Assembly: GCF_008386495.1 (NCBI RefSeq)
Contig: NZ_VTHJ01000012.1
Span: 121,033-169,823, forward strand
Direction of reading: 5' to 3'
DNA length: 48,791 bases
DNA from: Streptomyces tailanensis
GTDB lineage: Bacteria > Actinomycetota > Actinomycetes > Streptomycetales > Streptomycetaceae
Below, in pieces: positions 23,199-31,662 of the stretch (the first letter of the stretch is position 1; the number at the start of each line of letters is the position of its first letter). The notes under the pieces were generated by a model, which saw nothing but the letters and a program-made list of their open reading frames with translations, searched no databases and was not told where the DNA came from. Position numbers and translations under genes: made by a program.

Positions 23199-24932
23199 AT
23201 GCTCGATCACGTCATTAAAGGTGCGACCGTCGTCGACGGGACCGGCGCCCCCGCGTACATCGCCGACGTAGGCATACGGGACGGACGTATCGCCGTCATC
23301 GGTGACAACGTCACCGCCGAATCCCGTACGTCCGAAGAAGCCGCCGGACTCGTCCTCGCCCCCGGCTTCGTCGACCCCCACACCCACTACGACGCCCAGC
23401 TCTTCTGGGACCCGTATGCCACGCCCTCCCTCAACCACGGCGTGACGACCGTCGCCGGCGGCAACTGCGGGTTCACCCTCGCCCCCCTCAATCCCTCCCG
23501 CCCCGAGGACGCCGACTACACGCGGCGGATGATGTCGAAGGTGGAGGGGATGTCGCTGGTGGCGTTGGAGGAGGGGGCGCCCTGGAGCTGGCACGGCTTC
23601 GGCGAGTATCTGGACGCCCTTGAAGGCCGTATCGCCGTGAACGCGGGGTTCATGGTGGGGCATTGTGCGCTGCGGCGCTACGTCATGGGGCCGGACGCGA
23701 TCGGTGGGCAGCCGAGCGAGGGGCAGTTGAGGGACATGCTCCGGCTGTTCCATGAGGCGATGGAGGCGGGGGCGTGGGGGCTGTCGACCACCCAGTCCTC
23801 CACCCACTCGGACGGCGACGGCAAGCCGGTCGCGTCCCGGCATGCCGCGCCCGACGAGTTGATCGCGCTCGCCCGGGCCGTGGGTGAGCACGAGGGGACG
23901 CAGATCGAGGCGATCGTCGCGGGGTGTCTGGATCAGTTCAGCGACGAGGAGATCGACCTCTTCGTGGAGATGAGCGCGGTGGCGGGGCGGCCGCTCAACT
24001 GGAACGTGCTGACCATCGACTCGGCGGTCCCCGAGCGCGTGCCCCGGCAGTTGGAGGCGAGCGAGCGGGCGCGGAAGGCCGGGGGCCGGGTGGTGGCCCT
24101 GACCATGCCGATCCTCACCCCCATGAACATGTCGCTCGGCACCTTCTGCGCGCTGAACCTGATCCCCGGGTGGGGGCCGATCCTGGGGCTGCCGGTGCCC
24201 GAGCGGATCGAACGGCTGCGGAATCCGGAGGTCCGCGCCGAGATGCTGCGCAGGGCCGACTCCAAGGAGGCCGGTGTCTTCCGCCGCCTCGCCGACTTCG
24301 GGCGGTACGTCATCGGGGACACGTACAGCGAGGCGAACGAGGGCCTGACCGGGCGGGTCGTGAAGGACATCGCGGCGGAGCGGGGGCAGGACCCGTTCGC
24401 ATGCCTGGTGGAGATCTGCGCGGCCGACCACCTCCGTACGGTCCTGTGGCCCATGCCGACGGACAACGACCCGGCGAGCTGGACGCTGCGCGCCGAGACC
24501 TGGCAGCACGAGGACGTCATGCTGGGCGGCTCCGACGCGGGCGCCCATCTGGACCGTATGTGCGGAGCCCCGTACACGACCCGCTTCATCGGCGACTGTC
24601 TGCGCGGCCGGGGGCTCGTCGGGCTCGAACAGGCGGTGAAGATGCTGACCGACGACCCGGCACGGCTGTTCGGCCTGCGCGAGCGGGGGCAGGTGCGGGA
24701 GGGCTGGCACGCCGACCTCGTCCTCTTCGACCCGGAGCGCGTCGACGCCGACAAGGCCACCCTGGTGCACGACCTGCCGGGTGACAGCCCGCGGCTGGAC
24801 TCCAAGGCCATCGGCGTACGGGCGGTGTGGGTCAACGGCGTCGAGGCGATACGGGACGACGTGGTGACCGGGGCGGTGCCCGGGAAGGTGCTGCGGTCGG
24901 GGCGGGACACGCGGACGGTGGGTACGAGGTGA
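23199..24932 (+). CDS. N-acyl-D-amino-acid deacylase-like amidohydrolase
   Basis: A 577-residue amidohydrolase-3/D-aminoacylase-type enzyme. It has the first metal motif PGFVDPHTHYDAQ (H61, H63), a GNCGFTLAP loop with the bridging cysteine of D-aminoacylases, and GGSDAGAHLD near residue 446, which supplies the catalytic aspartate. It ends with the family's beta-sandwich closure (GWHADLVLFDPE). It should hydrolyse an N-acyl or cyclic amide bond in the cytoplasm. The ATG follows GGAGAGG. The aldehyde dehydrogenase start overlaps its stop (GTGA), so both products probably serve one pathway. Confidence 0.9.
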   Translation: MLDHVIKGATVVDGTGAPAYIADVGIRDGRIAVIGDNVTAESRTSEEAAGLVLAPGFVDPHTHYDAQLFWDPYATPSLNHGVTTVAGGNCGFTLAPLNPSRPEDADYTRRMMSKVEGMSLVALEEGAPWSWHGFGEYLDALEGRIAVNAGFMVGHCALRRYVMGPDAIGGQPSEGQLRDMLRLFHEAMEAGAWGLSTTQSSTHSDGDGKPVASRHAAPDELIALARAVGEHEGTQIEAIVAGCLDQFSDEEIDLFVEMSAVAGRPLNWNVLTIDSAVPERVPRQLEASERARKAGGRVVALTMPILTPMNMSLGTFCALNLIPGWGPILGLPVPERIERLRNPEVRAEMLRRADSKEAGVFRRLADFGRYVIGDTYSEANEGLTGRVVKDIAAERGQDPFACLVEICAADHLRTVLWPMPTDNDPASWTLRAETWQHEDVMLGGSDAGAHLDRMCGAPYTTRFIGDCLRGRGLVGLEQAVKMLTDDPARLFGLRERGQVREGWHADLVLFDPERVDADKATLVHDLPGDSPRLDSKAIGVRAVWVNGVEAIRDDVVTGAVPGKVLRSGRDTRTVGTR

Positions 24933-26434
24933 GTGCGGCGGGGGGTGCCGAAGGGGCTTCTGCCGGGCCTTCCGCAGGGGCATCCGAAAAGCAGCGGCTG
25001 TTCATCGGTGGCTCGTGGGTGGAGCCGGACGGCGGCCACTACGAGGTGATCGATCCGGCAACCGAGACGGTCGTCGGCCTGGCCCCGGAGGCGTCACGGG
25101 AGCAGGTTCACGCTGCCGCGGCGGCTGCCCGCGAGGCCTTCGGGCCCTGGTCGCGCACCCCCGCCGCCGACCGCGCCGCGATCCTGTCCCGCACGGCCGA
25201 CCTGATACGCCGCCGTATGGCCCCGTACGCCGAACTGGCCCAGGCCGAGACGGGCACGACGACGGGGACGGCGCGAGGCATGCAGGTGGGCGTGGCCGCG
25301 GCCCGCTTCCAGCGCTACGCGCGCGTGGAACCGTCGGAGGAGCCGATCGCTCCGCAGATCAACGAGGCGGGCCCCTTCGGCAAGGCGGCGGTGATGGGCG
25401 CCCTCGCCATCCGCCAGCCGGTGGGCGTGGTCACCTGCATCACCTCCTACAACAACCCCTGGGCCAACCCGGCCGGCAAGATCGCCCCCGCCCTCGCCAT
25501 GGGCAACACGGTCGTGGTGAAACCCGCCCCCCAGGACCCCCTCTCCGTCTACCGCCTGGCCGAGGCCCTGGAGGCGGCGGGCGTCCCGCCGGGCGTGGTG
25601 AACGTGGTGAGCGGCTCGGGGGTGGAGGTCGGCGAGGCGGCGGTGGACTCGTCCGACGTGGACATGGTCAGCTTCACCGGCTCCACGGCGGTCGGCCGGC
25701 GGATCGCGGAGGTCTGCGGCCGCGGCATGAAGCGCCAGCTGATGGAACTGGGCGGAAAAGGCGCGGCGATCGTCTTCGATGACGCGGACCTGACGTCCGC
25801 GGTGGCCGGCATCGGCACCACCTTCTCCTTCTACAGCGGCCAGATCTGCACGGCGCCGACCCGGGTGATCGCGCAGCGGGGCGTGTACGACCGACTGGTG
25901 ACCCAACTGGCGGAGTACGCGAGGCGGTTGCCGGTGGGCGACCCGCGGGAGCGGGGCACGGTGGTGGGCCCGCTGATCTCCGCCGCCCACCGCGACCGAG
26001 TCGATTCATACATCGAACTCGGCCGCAAGGAAGGCGCCCGAGTGGTGACCGGCGGCGAACGCCCGCCACTGGACCACGGCTTCTACGTGGCCCCCACCCT
26101 GCTGGCCGACTGCACCCCAGACATGAGGGTGGTCCGGGAGGAAATCTTCGGCCCGGTCGTCGTCGTCTTCCCCTTCGACGGCGACGAGGACGAGGCGGTG
26201 TCCCTCGCCAACGACACCGACTACGGCCTCCTCGACTACGTCTGGTCGGGAGACGTGGCGAAGGCCTTCCGGGTCGCGCGGAGGCTGAGGGCCGGCGGAG
26301 TCGGCGTCAACACCGTCGGCCGCAACATGGAGGCCCCCTTCGGCGGCTTCAAACAGAGCGGGGTGGGCCGCGACGTGGGCTCGTACGCACTGCACGCGTA
26401 CAGCGAGATGCAGGCGATCGTCTGGGCGGGGTGA
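24929..26434 (+). CDS. Aldehyde dehydrogenase family protein
   Basis: A 501-residue NAD(P)-dependent aldehyde dehydrogenase. Signatures are CITSYNNPW and the FTGSTAVGRRI Rossmann turn, catalytic MELGGKG (E273) and SGQICTAP (C307), and EEIFGPVVVVFPF near the C-terminus. It oxidises an aldehyde to the acid, probably one released by the preceding LLM or deacylase steps. The GTG at 24929 overlaps the deacylase stop. The first about 25 residues are a low-complexity Ala/Gly tail ahead of RLFIGGSWVEP. It converges with the MazF-like gene 33 bp further on. Confidence 0.93.
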   Translation: MSAAGGAEGASAGPSAGASEKQRLFIGGSWVEPDGGHYEVIDPATETVVGLAPEASREQVHAAAAAAREAFGPWSRTPAADRAAILSRTADLIRRRMAPYAELAQAETGTTTGTARGMQVGVAAARFQRYARVEPSEEPIAPQINEAGPFGKAAVMGALAIRQPVGVVTCITSYNNPWANPAGKIAPALAMGNTVVVKPAPQDPLSVYRLAEALEAAGVPPGVVNVVSGSGVEVGEAAVDSSDVDMVSFTGSTAVGRRIAEVCGRGMKRQLMELGGKGAAIVFDDADLTSAVAGIGTTFSFYSGQICTAPTRVIAQRGVYDRLVTQLAEYARRLPVGDPRERGTVVGPLISAAHRDRVDSYIELGRKEGARVVTGGERPPLDHGFYVAPTLLADCTPDMRVVREEIFGPVVVVFPFDGDEDEAVSLANDTDYGLLDYVWSGDVAKAFRVARRLRAGGVGVNTVGRNMEAPFGGFKQSGVGRDVGSYALHAYSEMQAIVWAG

Positions 26435-26467
26435 AGCGGCCCTCTCCGTGACCGGCTGAAGCCGCCG

Positions 26468-26767
26468 CTACAGGTCGAAGACAGCACGGAGTCCGATCTC
26501 GACGGCCTCCATGACGCGCTCGTCGACCGGACCGAGGTCCTGGGTGAAGCGGGCGGAGGACAGAGTCCGGAACTCTCCGAGCACGATGGTTCCGGACGAG
26601 GGAGCGCCGACGGGAATGTCGACCAGCGTCGCCTCGCGCACCCGCTGGGGGTAGACCAGGACGCAGGTGGCGGTCTTGTTCTGTTCGTTCAGGGCGTCCG
26701 AGGAGATCACCAGTACGTGCGCGGGACCTCCGGCGAAGGACAGTTCGTAGACGTGCCCCCGCTTCAC
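26468..26767 (-). CDS. MazF/PemK-like toxin (endoribonuclease family)
   Basis: A 99-residue protein that opens MKRGHVYELSFAGGPAHVLVISSDALNEQ, the PemK/MazF beta-barrel start, with VLVYPQR and IVLGEFRTLSSARFTQ, the position of the family's conserved RTL/R residues. MazF enzymes cut mRNA and are held inactive by an antitoxin. Its ATG overlaps the antitoxin stop by 4 bp, antitoxin first, the usual order. Confidence 0.82.
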   Translation of the reverse strand: MKRGHVYELSFAGGPAHVLVISSDALNEQNKTATCVLVYPQRVREATLVDIPVGAPSSGTIVLGEFRTLSSARFTQDLGPVDERVMEAVEIGLRAVFDL

Positions 26768-26994
26768 CGGCCTGCCACCCGAGCCCAGCGACCGAGAGTG
26801 TCGTCCTCGCTCTCGGCGGGCTCGGCGGCGGTGGCCATGATCCCCGCCTCGGCCCGCATACGCGCAGATTTCTCCAGCTCCTCCGCGAGCATCTGGCGGC
26901 GCAGTATCCGGGCGGTGTACGCCGAGGCGTTCCCCTTGGCCTTCACGAAGGTGGCCACGTCATCGGGCAGGCTCATCGTCATGTTCACCGTCAT
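26764..26994 (-). CDS. Antitoxin partner of the MazF-like toxin
   Basis: A 76-residue protein. The first 50 residues (MTVNMTMSLPDDVATFVKAKGNASAYTARILRRQML) resemble a ribbon-helix-helix antitoxin: a beta strand, then two helices. The acidic tail (EPAESEDDTLGRW) suits binding to the positively charged toxin barrel. It probably represses its own promoter. The toxin gene overlaps its stop. Confidence 0.8.
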   Translation of the reverse strand: MTVNMTMSLPDDVATFVKAKGNASAYTARILRRQMLAEELEKSARMRAEAGIMATAAEPAESEDDTLGRWARVAGR

Positions 26995-27060
26995 GTGAGC
27001 ATCATACCCGCCCTCATGTGGTGATCGGCTCGAACAGCGGCGTGCCCTTTCCCTTGGCCG

Positions 27061-27558
27061 TCAGCTCTTCCAGGAGAGCGGTGCGGCGTCGGTGCCGTCG
27101 ACGGGGAGGCGGCGTACGGCGTTCGGGGCGAGCCATACCGCCTGCCAGAGCGAGCAGTCGTCGATCCGGCTCGCCATGGGCAGGCCGCACGCCGCGCAGG
27201 CCATGTTGGGGCCGTCGCCCCAGTCAAGGCCGCAGCAGTAGCCGCCGCCTTTCTCCGGGACCAGCAGGGTGCCGCGGGCGTCGCCGGGTGCGATCACGAT
27301 CGCGCCGGGCGCGCCGTCGGACAGGGCGTGGACCGGCGCGAAGACACCGCGGGCCGCCGCCTCGTCCGGATCGATCTCCTCCCACGTCCGCCACGGCGGC
27401 CCCCACGGCTCCGGGTCCACGACGAGCGTGCCCGGTTCCATGAGCACCGGCAGCTGAAGCCCGTTCCCGTACTTCTGACGGGCGTGGGCGGGCAGGACGA
27501 CCTGGGACAGCGGGCTGGTCAGCTCGAGACCGCACCCCGCACACACGAAACCGAACAA
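27061..27558 (-). CDS. Hypothetical protein with CxxC pairs
   Basis: A 165-residue soluble protein. Cysteine pairs at both ends (FGFVCAGCGLEL near residue 5; YCCGLDWGD; ACAACGLPM near residue 130) suggest two zinc-binding knuckles. The TTG at 27558 is chosen because GGAGG lies 4 bases before it. The protein contains WGPPWRTWEEIDPDE, and no known domain is recognised. It is separated from the antitoxin by 66 bp on the same strand. Confidence 0.7.
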   Translation of the reverse strand: MFGFVCAGCGLELTSPLSQVVLPAHARQKYGNGLQLPVLMEPGTLVVDPEPWGPPWRTWEEIDPDEAAARGVFAPVHALSDGAPGAIVIAPGDARGTLLVPEKGGGYCCGLDWGDGPNMACAACGLPMASRIDDCSLWQAVWLAPNAVRRLPVDGTDAAPLSWKS

Positions 27559-27980
27559 GTAACCTCCGCCTGGGAACCAGAAGCATCATCGCAACTCGGC
27601 AGCGGCCGGCAAATCAGTTTCCGGCACGAGACCAACTACTACGCTCAACGCCGGCCCCAACCGGCGGCTGGAGTCAACGCATGGGCCCCGTTGATCCCGG
27701 AGCGGTTCAGACAGCGCGGCTTGGCTCCACTTGGCGATCTGCTGGGCATGATCTGTCACCGTGATTTGGGCTCGGCGAGGCAGAGGCCCCCAGATCTGCT
27801 TGGGCCAACCAGGTCCCGCGGGCGGTGGTGATGGCCAAGTAACTGCTCCGCGGCAAGGCGTAGCCCGTCAGACCCACTGCCAATCACTTGCCTGCCGGGA
27901 AAGCAGTTGATAGCTTTCCCGGCAGGCAAGTGGTCGGTGGAAGGCTGGCCGCGCAGATCGGACGGGGAGTTGAGCGTGCC
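27559..27980. other. Intergenic stretch with a long perfect hairpin
   Basis: No credible gene was seen in 420 bp between divergent neighbours. A minus-strand frame ending LLGHHHRPRDLVGPS could be a relic, but nothing supports it. The notable structure is the inverted repeat listed next. Confidence 0.5.
27885..27932. repeat. Perfect 20-bp inverted repeat, 8-nt spacer
   Basis: Arms 27885-27904 and 27913-27932 are exact reverse complements; the spacer is AGTTGATA. It ends 48 bp before the membrane-protein start. No gene is transcribed towards it from either near side, so it is not an obvious terminator. It could be a 5'-leader hairpin, an operator or a mobile-element remnant. Confidence 0.9.
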
Positions 27981-28457
27981 ATGGTGGATCCGCACAGCGC
28001 CGCGGAGGACTTGCACCGGATCGAACGGGTGCAGGACCGGATCGTCGAGCTGGGCAGGGTCGAGCAGGGCGGCCCGCGCAGCATCCGGGCAGTGTGGGCC
28101 TCGGCCGCGACGCTCTGGGTGTTCCTGGCGATACAGGGTCTGCCGATGCCCAAGTGGCTGGAGTGGACAGTGCTTGCCGTGTTCATGACCGGCATGATCT
28201 CGCTCGGAATCCGCAGCGGTCGGCGGACACCGTTTGCGCCGCACCGGTCGGACATCTCGGCGGGGTGGCTGGCTGGGTGGGTGAGCTCGCTGGTCGTGGT
28301 GGTGATCGCTTCCGCAGTGGTGCTGAACGTCTGGGAGCCGCCGTTCAGTTCACTGATCTGGGCGACGGTGACGGCGGGGGCGTTCGTGCTGCTCGGCTAC
28401 GCGATGCAGGGCCGCTGGCTGCGGCCGGGCCGCGGTCGCAGCGGGGCCGCGCGGTGA
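27981..28457 (+). CDS. Small membrane protein
   Basis: A 158-residue protein with a hydrophilic N-terminus (about 40 residues, HRIERVQDRIVEL) and four hydrophobic segments: TLWVFLAIQGL, WTVLAVFMTGMISL, LVVVVIASAVVL and ATVTAGAFVLLGYAM. The tail is Arg-rich. The ATG at 27981 is preferred over an upstream start at 27888, which would lie inside the hairpin. Its TGA overlaps the GTG of the winged-helix regulator, so the pair is co-translated. In similar pairs the regulator controls the membrane protein. Function unknown. Confidence 0.78.
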   Translation: MVDPHSAAEDLHRIERVQDRIVELGRVEQGGPRSIRAVWASAATLWVFLAIQGLPMPKWLEWTVLAVFMTGMISLGIRSGRRTPFAPHRSDISAGWLAGWVSSLVVVVIASAVVLNVWEPPFSSLIWATVTAGAFVLLGYAMQGRWLRPGRGRSGAAR

Positions 28458-28810
28458 CCACTCCGTTCGGCTTCGACGAGCTGATCCACCCCTCTACCCG
28501 GCTGGCCGTGGTCTCCCTGCTGGCCGCCACCGAGTGGGCCGAGTTCGCCTTTGTCCGCGACCAGTTGGAGCTGAGCGACTCGGCGCTTTCCAAGCAGCTC
28601 CACACCCTGGAGAGGGCCGGCTATGTCAGGCTGAAAAAGGAGGGCACGGGGCGCCACAAGCGCACCCGCGTCCTCCTCACCAAGCACGGCCGCGCCGCCT
28701 TCGAGGGGCACGTCGCAGCACTCCGCCGGATCGTCGGCGGCGCCGCCGCGGCAACCGGGGAGGCCGGGGCGGCCGGGGAAGCGATCAACCCAGGGCAGGG
28801 TCCCCGGTGA
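28454..28810 (+). CDS. Winged-helix transcriptional regulator (MarR/ArsR-like)
   Basis: A 118-residue protein: IHPSTRLAVVSLLAATEWAEFAFVRDQLELSDSALSKQLHTLERAGYVRLKKEGTGRHKRTRVLLTKHGR is a complete winged helix with the wing RHKRTRV. There is no ligand domain; the tail is Ala/Gly. The GTG start overlaps the membrane-protein stop. It likely represses this two-gene unit. Confidence 0.85.
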   Translation: MTTPFGFDELIHPSTRLAVVSLLAATEWAEFAFVRDQLELSDSALSKQLHTLERAGYVRLKKEGTGRHKRTRVLLTKHGRAAFEGHVAALRRIVGGAAAATGEAGAAGEAINPGQGPR

Positions 28811-28902
28811 AGAAGGCGGAGTAGCCAGGGTGCCCCTGCGCGGGCACTGACGGCCACACCGCTCAGCGCGGGCTGACACCGCCGGCCGACAGCAGGGCGA
28901 AC

Positions 28903-28968
28903 CTTGCTGTGCAGGATATAGGTGTACATTTTATGGAAGCGTACTTCTATATGCTGCTCGGAGGATGT
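28903..28968 (+). promoter_or_regulatory. AT-rich promoter-like leader of the AAA-type ATPase gene
   Basis: TTGCTG followed 15 bp later by TACATT, in an unusually AT-rich stretch (GGATATAGGTGTACATTTTA), then GGAGG four bases before GTG 28969. Promoter elements are inferred by eye. Confidence 0.35.
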
Positions 28969-30441
28969 GTGGACAAGCCTGTTGAGATGTTCGACCGGGA
29001 CTACGAGTGGTCGGCGCTGAGGCGGTTCATCACCGATCCGCAGCCGGGTGCGACTCTCGGCGTGGTCTCCGGACGTCGCCGCCAGGGCAAGACGTTCCTG
29101 CTTGACGCCGCCTGCCGTGCCACCGGAGGTTTCTATTTCGGTGCGACCGAAGCCACGGACGCCGAGTCGCTGCGACGGATCAGCACCGCGCTGACCGCTC
29201 ATGTCCGCCCCGCCAGCCCGTTCCACTTCGCCCACTGGGCGGAGGCGGTCGACGTGTTGCTCGCCCTCGGCTCCGAACGCCCCGTCCCCGTGGTGATCGA
29301 CGAGTTTCCGTATCTGGCCAAGGCCAACCCGGAGCTGCCGTCGATCATCCAGGAGGCGCTGCGCCCCCTGCGTGACCAGCGCACCGGCTCCCGCACCCGG
29401 CTGCTGCTGTGCGGGTCGGCGCTGTCCTTCATGGGCCGGCTGCTGTCTGGCAATGCGCCTCTGCGCGGACGGGCGGGGCTGGAGCTGGTCGTCCGCCCGC
29501 TGGACCACCGCCTCGCCGCCGAGTTCTGGGGTATCTCCGATCCCCACCTGGCCATGAAGGTGAACGCGATCGTCGGCGGCACTCCCGCTTACCGGCGTGA
29601 GTTCGCCCGCGGCGACACCCCCAAGGGGCCGGATGACTTCGACGACTGGGTCGTCCGCACCGTCCTCAACCCCGAGACCCCTCTCTTCCGCGAGGCCCGC
29701 TATCTGCTGGCCGAGGAACCCGACCTTCGCGACACCGCCCTGTACCTGTCCGTCCTGGCCGCCGTCGCCGACGGCAACGCCACTCGCGGAGGCATGGCCG
29801 GCTATCTGGAACGCAAAGCCACAGACATCGCACACCCAATCAACGTCCTGGAAGACGCAGGGCTGTTGCATCGGGACGCCGACGCATTCCGCGACAACCG
29901 GCCCACGTATCGCATCGCCGAACCGCTGATCGGCTTCTACCACGCGATCATGCGCCCGGTCTGGGATCAGCTCGAACGCCCGGGCAGCGCGACACGGGTC
30001 TGGCAAGCCAGCCGCCGGCGCTTCGTAAGCAATGTTCTGGGACCCCATTTCGAACAGGTCTGTCGCGACTGGGCCCTCCATCACGCCGACCCCGATCTTC
30101 TGGGCGGTCTGCCCGCCCGTGTCGGGCACGGGGTGGTCCACGACACCAAGGCCCGTATCGGCCATGAGGTCGACGTCGCGGTCATCGGCGTCGCCGACGG
30201 CGCCAAACCGCCGCTGCTGGCCATCGGGGAGGCCAAGTGGAACGACACCATGGGCATGGCCCACATGGACCGACTCCGGCACATCCGCAGCCTCATCACC
30301 CAAGCCGGACGCTACGACACCACCAGCACTCGGCTCATCTGCTTCAGCGGAGCAGGCTTCAATGACAAAGCACATGCCGTCGCGGAAGCCGACCCCGACG
30401 TCCGTCTCATCGACCTCGCTGCCCTCTACAGCGAGGAGTGA
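28969..30441 (+). CDS. AAA-type ATPase with C-terminal DUF234/PD-(D/E)xK-like region
   Basis: A 490-residue ATPase of the archaeal-type ATPase/DUF234 group. The P-loop is GRRRQGKT (about residues 35-42), Walker B PVVIDEFPYLA (D111, E112), and a sensor-like LLLCGSALSFMGRLL follows. A winged-helix part lies near 275-330 (GYLERKATDIAHPINVLEDAGLL), and the C-terminal segment IGHEVDVAVIGV...LLAIGEAKW has the D...ExK spacing of PD-(D/E)xK nucleases. The GTG at 28969 has GGAGG upstream; ATG 28987 is an alternative. Cellular role is unknown. Confidence 0.85.
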   Translation: MDKPVEMFDRDYEWSALRRFITDPQPGATLGVVSGRRRQGKTFLLDAACRATGGFYFGATEATDAESLRRISTALTAHVRPASPFHFAHWAEAVDVLLALGSERPVPVVIDEFPYLAKANPELPSIIQEALRPLRDQRTGSRTRLLLCGSALSFMGRLLSGNAPLRGRAGLELVVRPLDHRLAAEFWGISDPHLAMKVNAIVGGTPAYRREFARGDTPKGPDDFDDWVVRTVLNPETPLFREARYLLAEEPDLRDTALYLSVLAAVADGNATRGGMAGYLERKATDIAHPINVLEDAGLLHRDADAFRDNRPTYRIAEPLIGFYHAIMRPVWDQLERPGSATRVWQASRRRFVSNVLGPHFEQVCRDWALHHADPDLLGGLPARVGHGVVHDTKARIGHEVDVAVIGVADGAKPPLLAIGEAKWNDTMGMAHMDRLRHIRSLITQAGRYDTTSTRLICFSGAGFNDKAHAVAEADPDVRLIDLAALYSEE

Positions 30442-30443
30442 AC

Positions 30444-31112
30444 ATGACGCTGTACGGCGGGGCTGTACAACAACGGCAAGGAGACCAGGGATGGCGCCCT
30501 CTTCTCTACCTCGACGTCGACGGCCCGCTGAATCCGTACGCCGCGAAACCGGAGCGGCGGCCCGTCGGCTACACGACCCACCGGATGAAACCGGAGGGCT
30601 GGATCGCTCGGCATCCGGGGGAGCCGAGGGCGTATGTGAAGCCGTTGCGGGTCTGGCTGAACCCGGATCAGGGGCGTCGGCTGCTCGAACTGGGTGAGGT
30701 GTTCGACCTGGTGTGGGCGACTACTTGGGGCCGCGAGGCGAATACGTTCATCTCTCCCGTCCTCGGGTTGCCGGAGCTACCGGTGGTGGAATGGACGTCC
30801 GAGGCCGGTGAGGCGGCCTCCGGGGTGTTCTGGAAGACACCTCATCTCGTTGCGTACGCGGCCGGTCGCCCTTTCGCCTGGGCCGATGACGAACTCGGCG
30901 CCGCGGACCGGCACTTCGTGGCAGCGCACCACCAGGCCCGCGCTCTGCTGCTCCACGTCGATCCTCGACTCGGCCTGCGTGAGCCGGATTTCGTCGCGTT
31001 GGCCGAATTCGGGGCGCTCGTCGGCGAGCCGAGTGCGCAGGCGGGGCATGCTGGGGCGGAGGACGTCGGCGCGAGGGGCGGGGACGGCGAGAGGGCGGGG
31101 CGTGGTACGTGA
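30444..31112 (+). CDS. HAD-like hypothetical protein
   Basis: A 222-residue protein with YLDVDGPLNPY near residue 22, an HAD-type DxDG motif, and FDLVWATTWGREAN, similar to proteins annotated as HAD-domain in Streptomyces. A later AWADDE may be the acidic motif. The last 25 residues are low complexity. The ATG at 30444 follows GAGGAG at the end of the ATPase gene. Its stop overlaps the GTG of the next gene (GTGA), so the three genes are probably one operon. Confidence 0.72.
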   Translation: MTLYGGAVQQRQGDQGWRPLLYLDVDGPLNPYAAKPERRPVGYTTHRMKPEGWIARHPGEPRAYVKPLRVWLNPDQGRRLLELGEVFDLVWATTWGREANTFISPVLGLPELPVVEWTSEAGEAASGVFWKTPHLVAYAAGRPFAWADDELGAADRHFVAAHHQARALLLHVDPRLGLREPDFVALAEFGALVGEPSAQAGHAGAEDVGARGGDGERAGRGT

Positions 31113-31645
31113 TCGTGTGGGTGAACGGGGCCTTTGGCAGTGGGAAGTCCACGCTGGTGGACGAGTTGCGGGGGCGGTGGGCCGAGGCGCTGGTGTACGA
31201 CCCGGAGATGGTCGGCTATGTGCTGAGGGAGATCGTGGAGGTGCCGACCGGTGACTTCCAGGACCTGCGGCTGTGGCGGCGGCAGGTGGTGGAGTTGGCG
31301 GTCGGGTTGGTGGAGGAGTACCGGCGGCCGGTGCTCGTTCCGATGACCCTGGTCAATTCCGCTTACGTGGGTGAGGTGTTCGGCGCGTTGCGGAAGGCGG
31401 GGATCGCCGTCCACCACTTCTTCCTCAAGGTCCCCGAGGACGTGCTGGTGGCGCGCATCGACGGGCGGAGCTTCACCCCGGACGATCCCGAGCAGGACGC
31501 CCGCGTACGACGGTGGTGCAAGGAGCGGATCGCCGGGTGCACGGCCGCGGTCGACACCCTGCCCGACGACACCGTGTGCCTGGACGGCGAGGCGAGCCCC
31601 GCTGAGCTGGCCGACCTGGTGCTGCGCCACGTAGCCGCCGGGTGA
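31109..31645 (+). CDS. P-loop AAA/TmrB-like protein
   Basis: A 178-residue P-loop protein: MIVWVNGAFGSGKSTLVDEL gives the Walker A loop at residues 7-15. VLVPMTLVNSAYVGEVF and FFLKVPEDVLVARIDGR, and an Arg-rich RVRRWCKERI, follow the pattern of tunicamycin-resistance TmrB-like and small-molecule kinase-type proteins. It may phosphorylate or bind a small molecule. It overlaps the HAD-like gene and converges with the lipoprotein gene 18 bp away. Confidence 0.82.
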   Translation: MIVWVNGAFGSGKSTLVDELRGRWAEALVYDPEMVGYVLREIVEVPTGDFQDLRLWRRQVVELAVGLVEEYRRPVLVPMTLVNSAYVGEVFGALRKAGIAVHHFFLKVPEDVLVARIDGRSFTPDDPEQDARVRRWCKERIAGCTAAVDTLPDDTVCLDGEASPAELADLVLRHVAAG

Positions 31646-31662
31646 GCGTGTCTTGTGAGCGG

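Noticed and set aside
28621..30375. Antisense 584-residue open frame
   Set aside because: Antisense to the AAA-type ATPase, which has the P-loop and Walker B on the plus strand.
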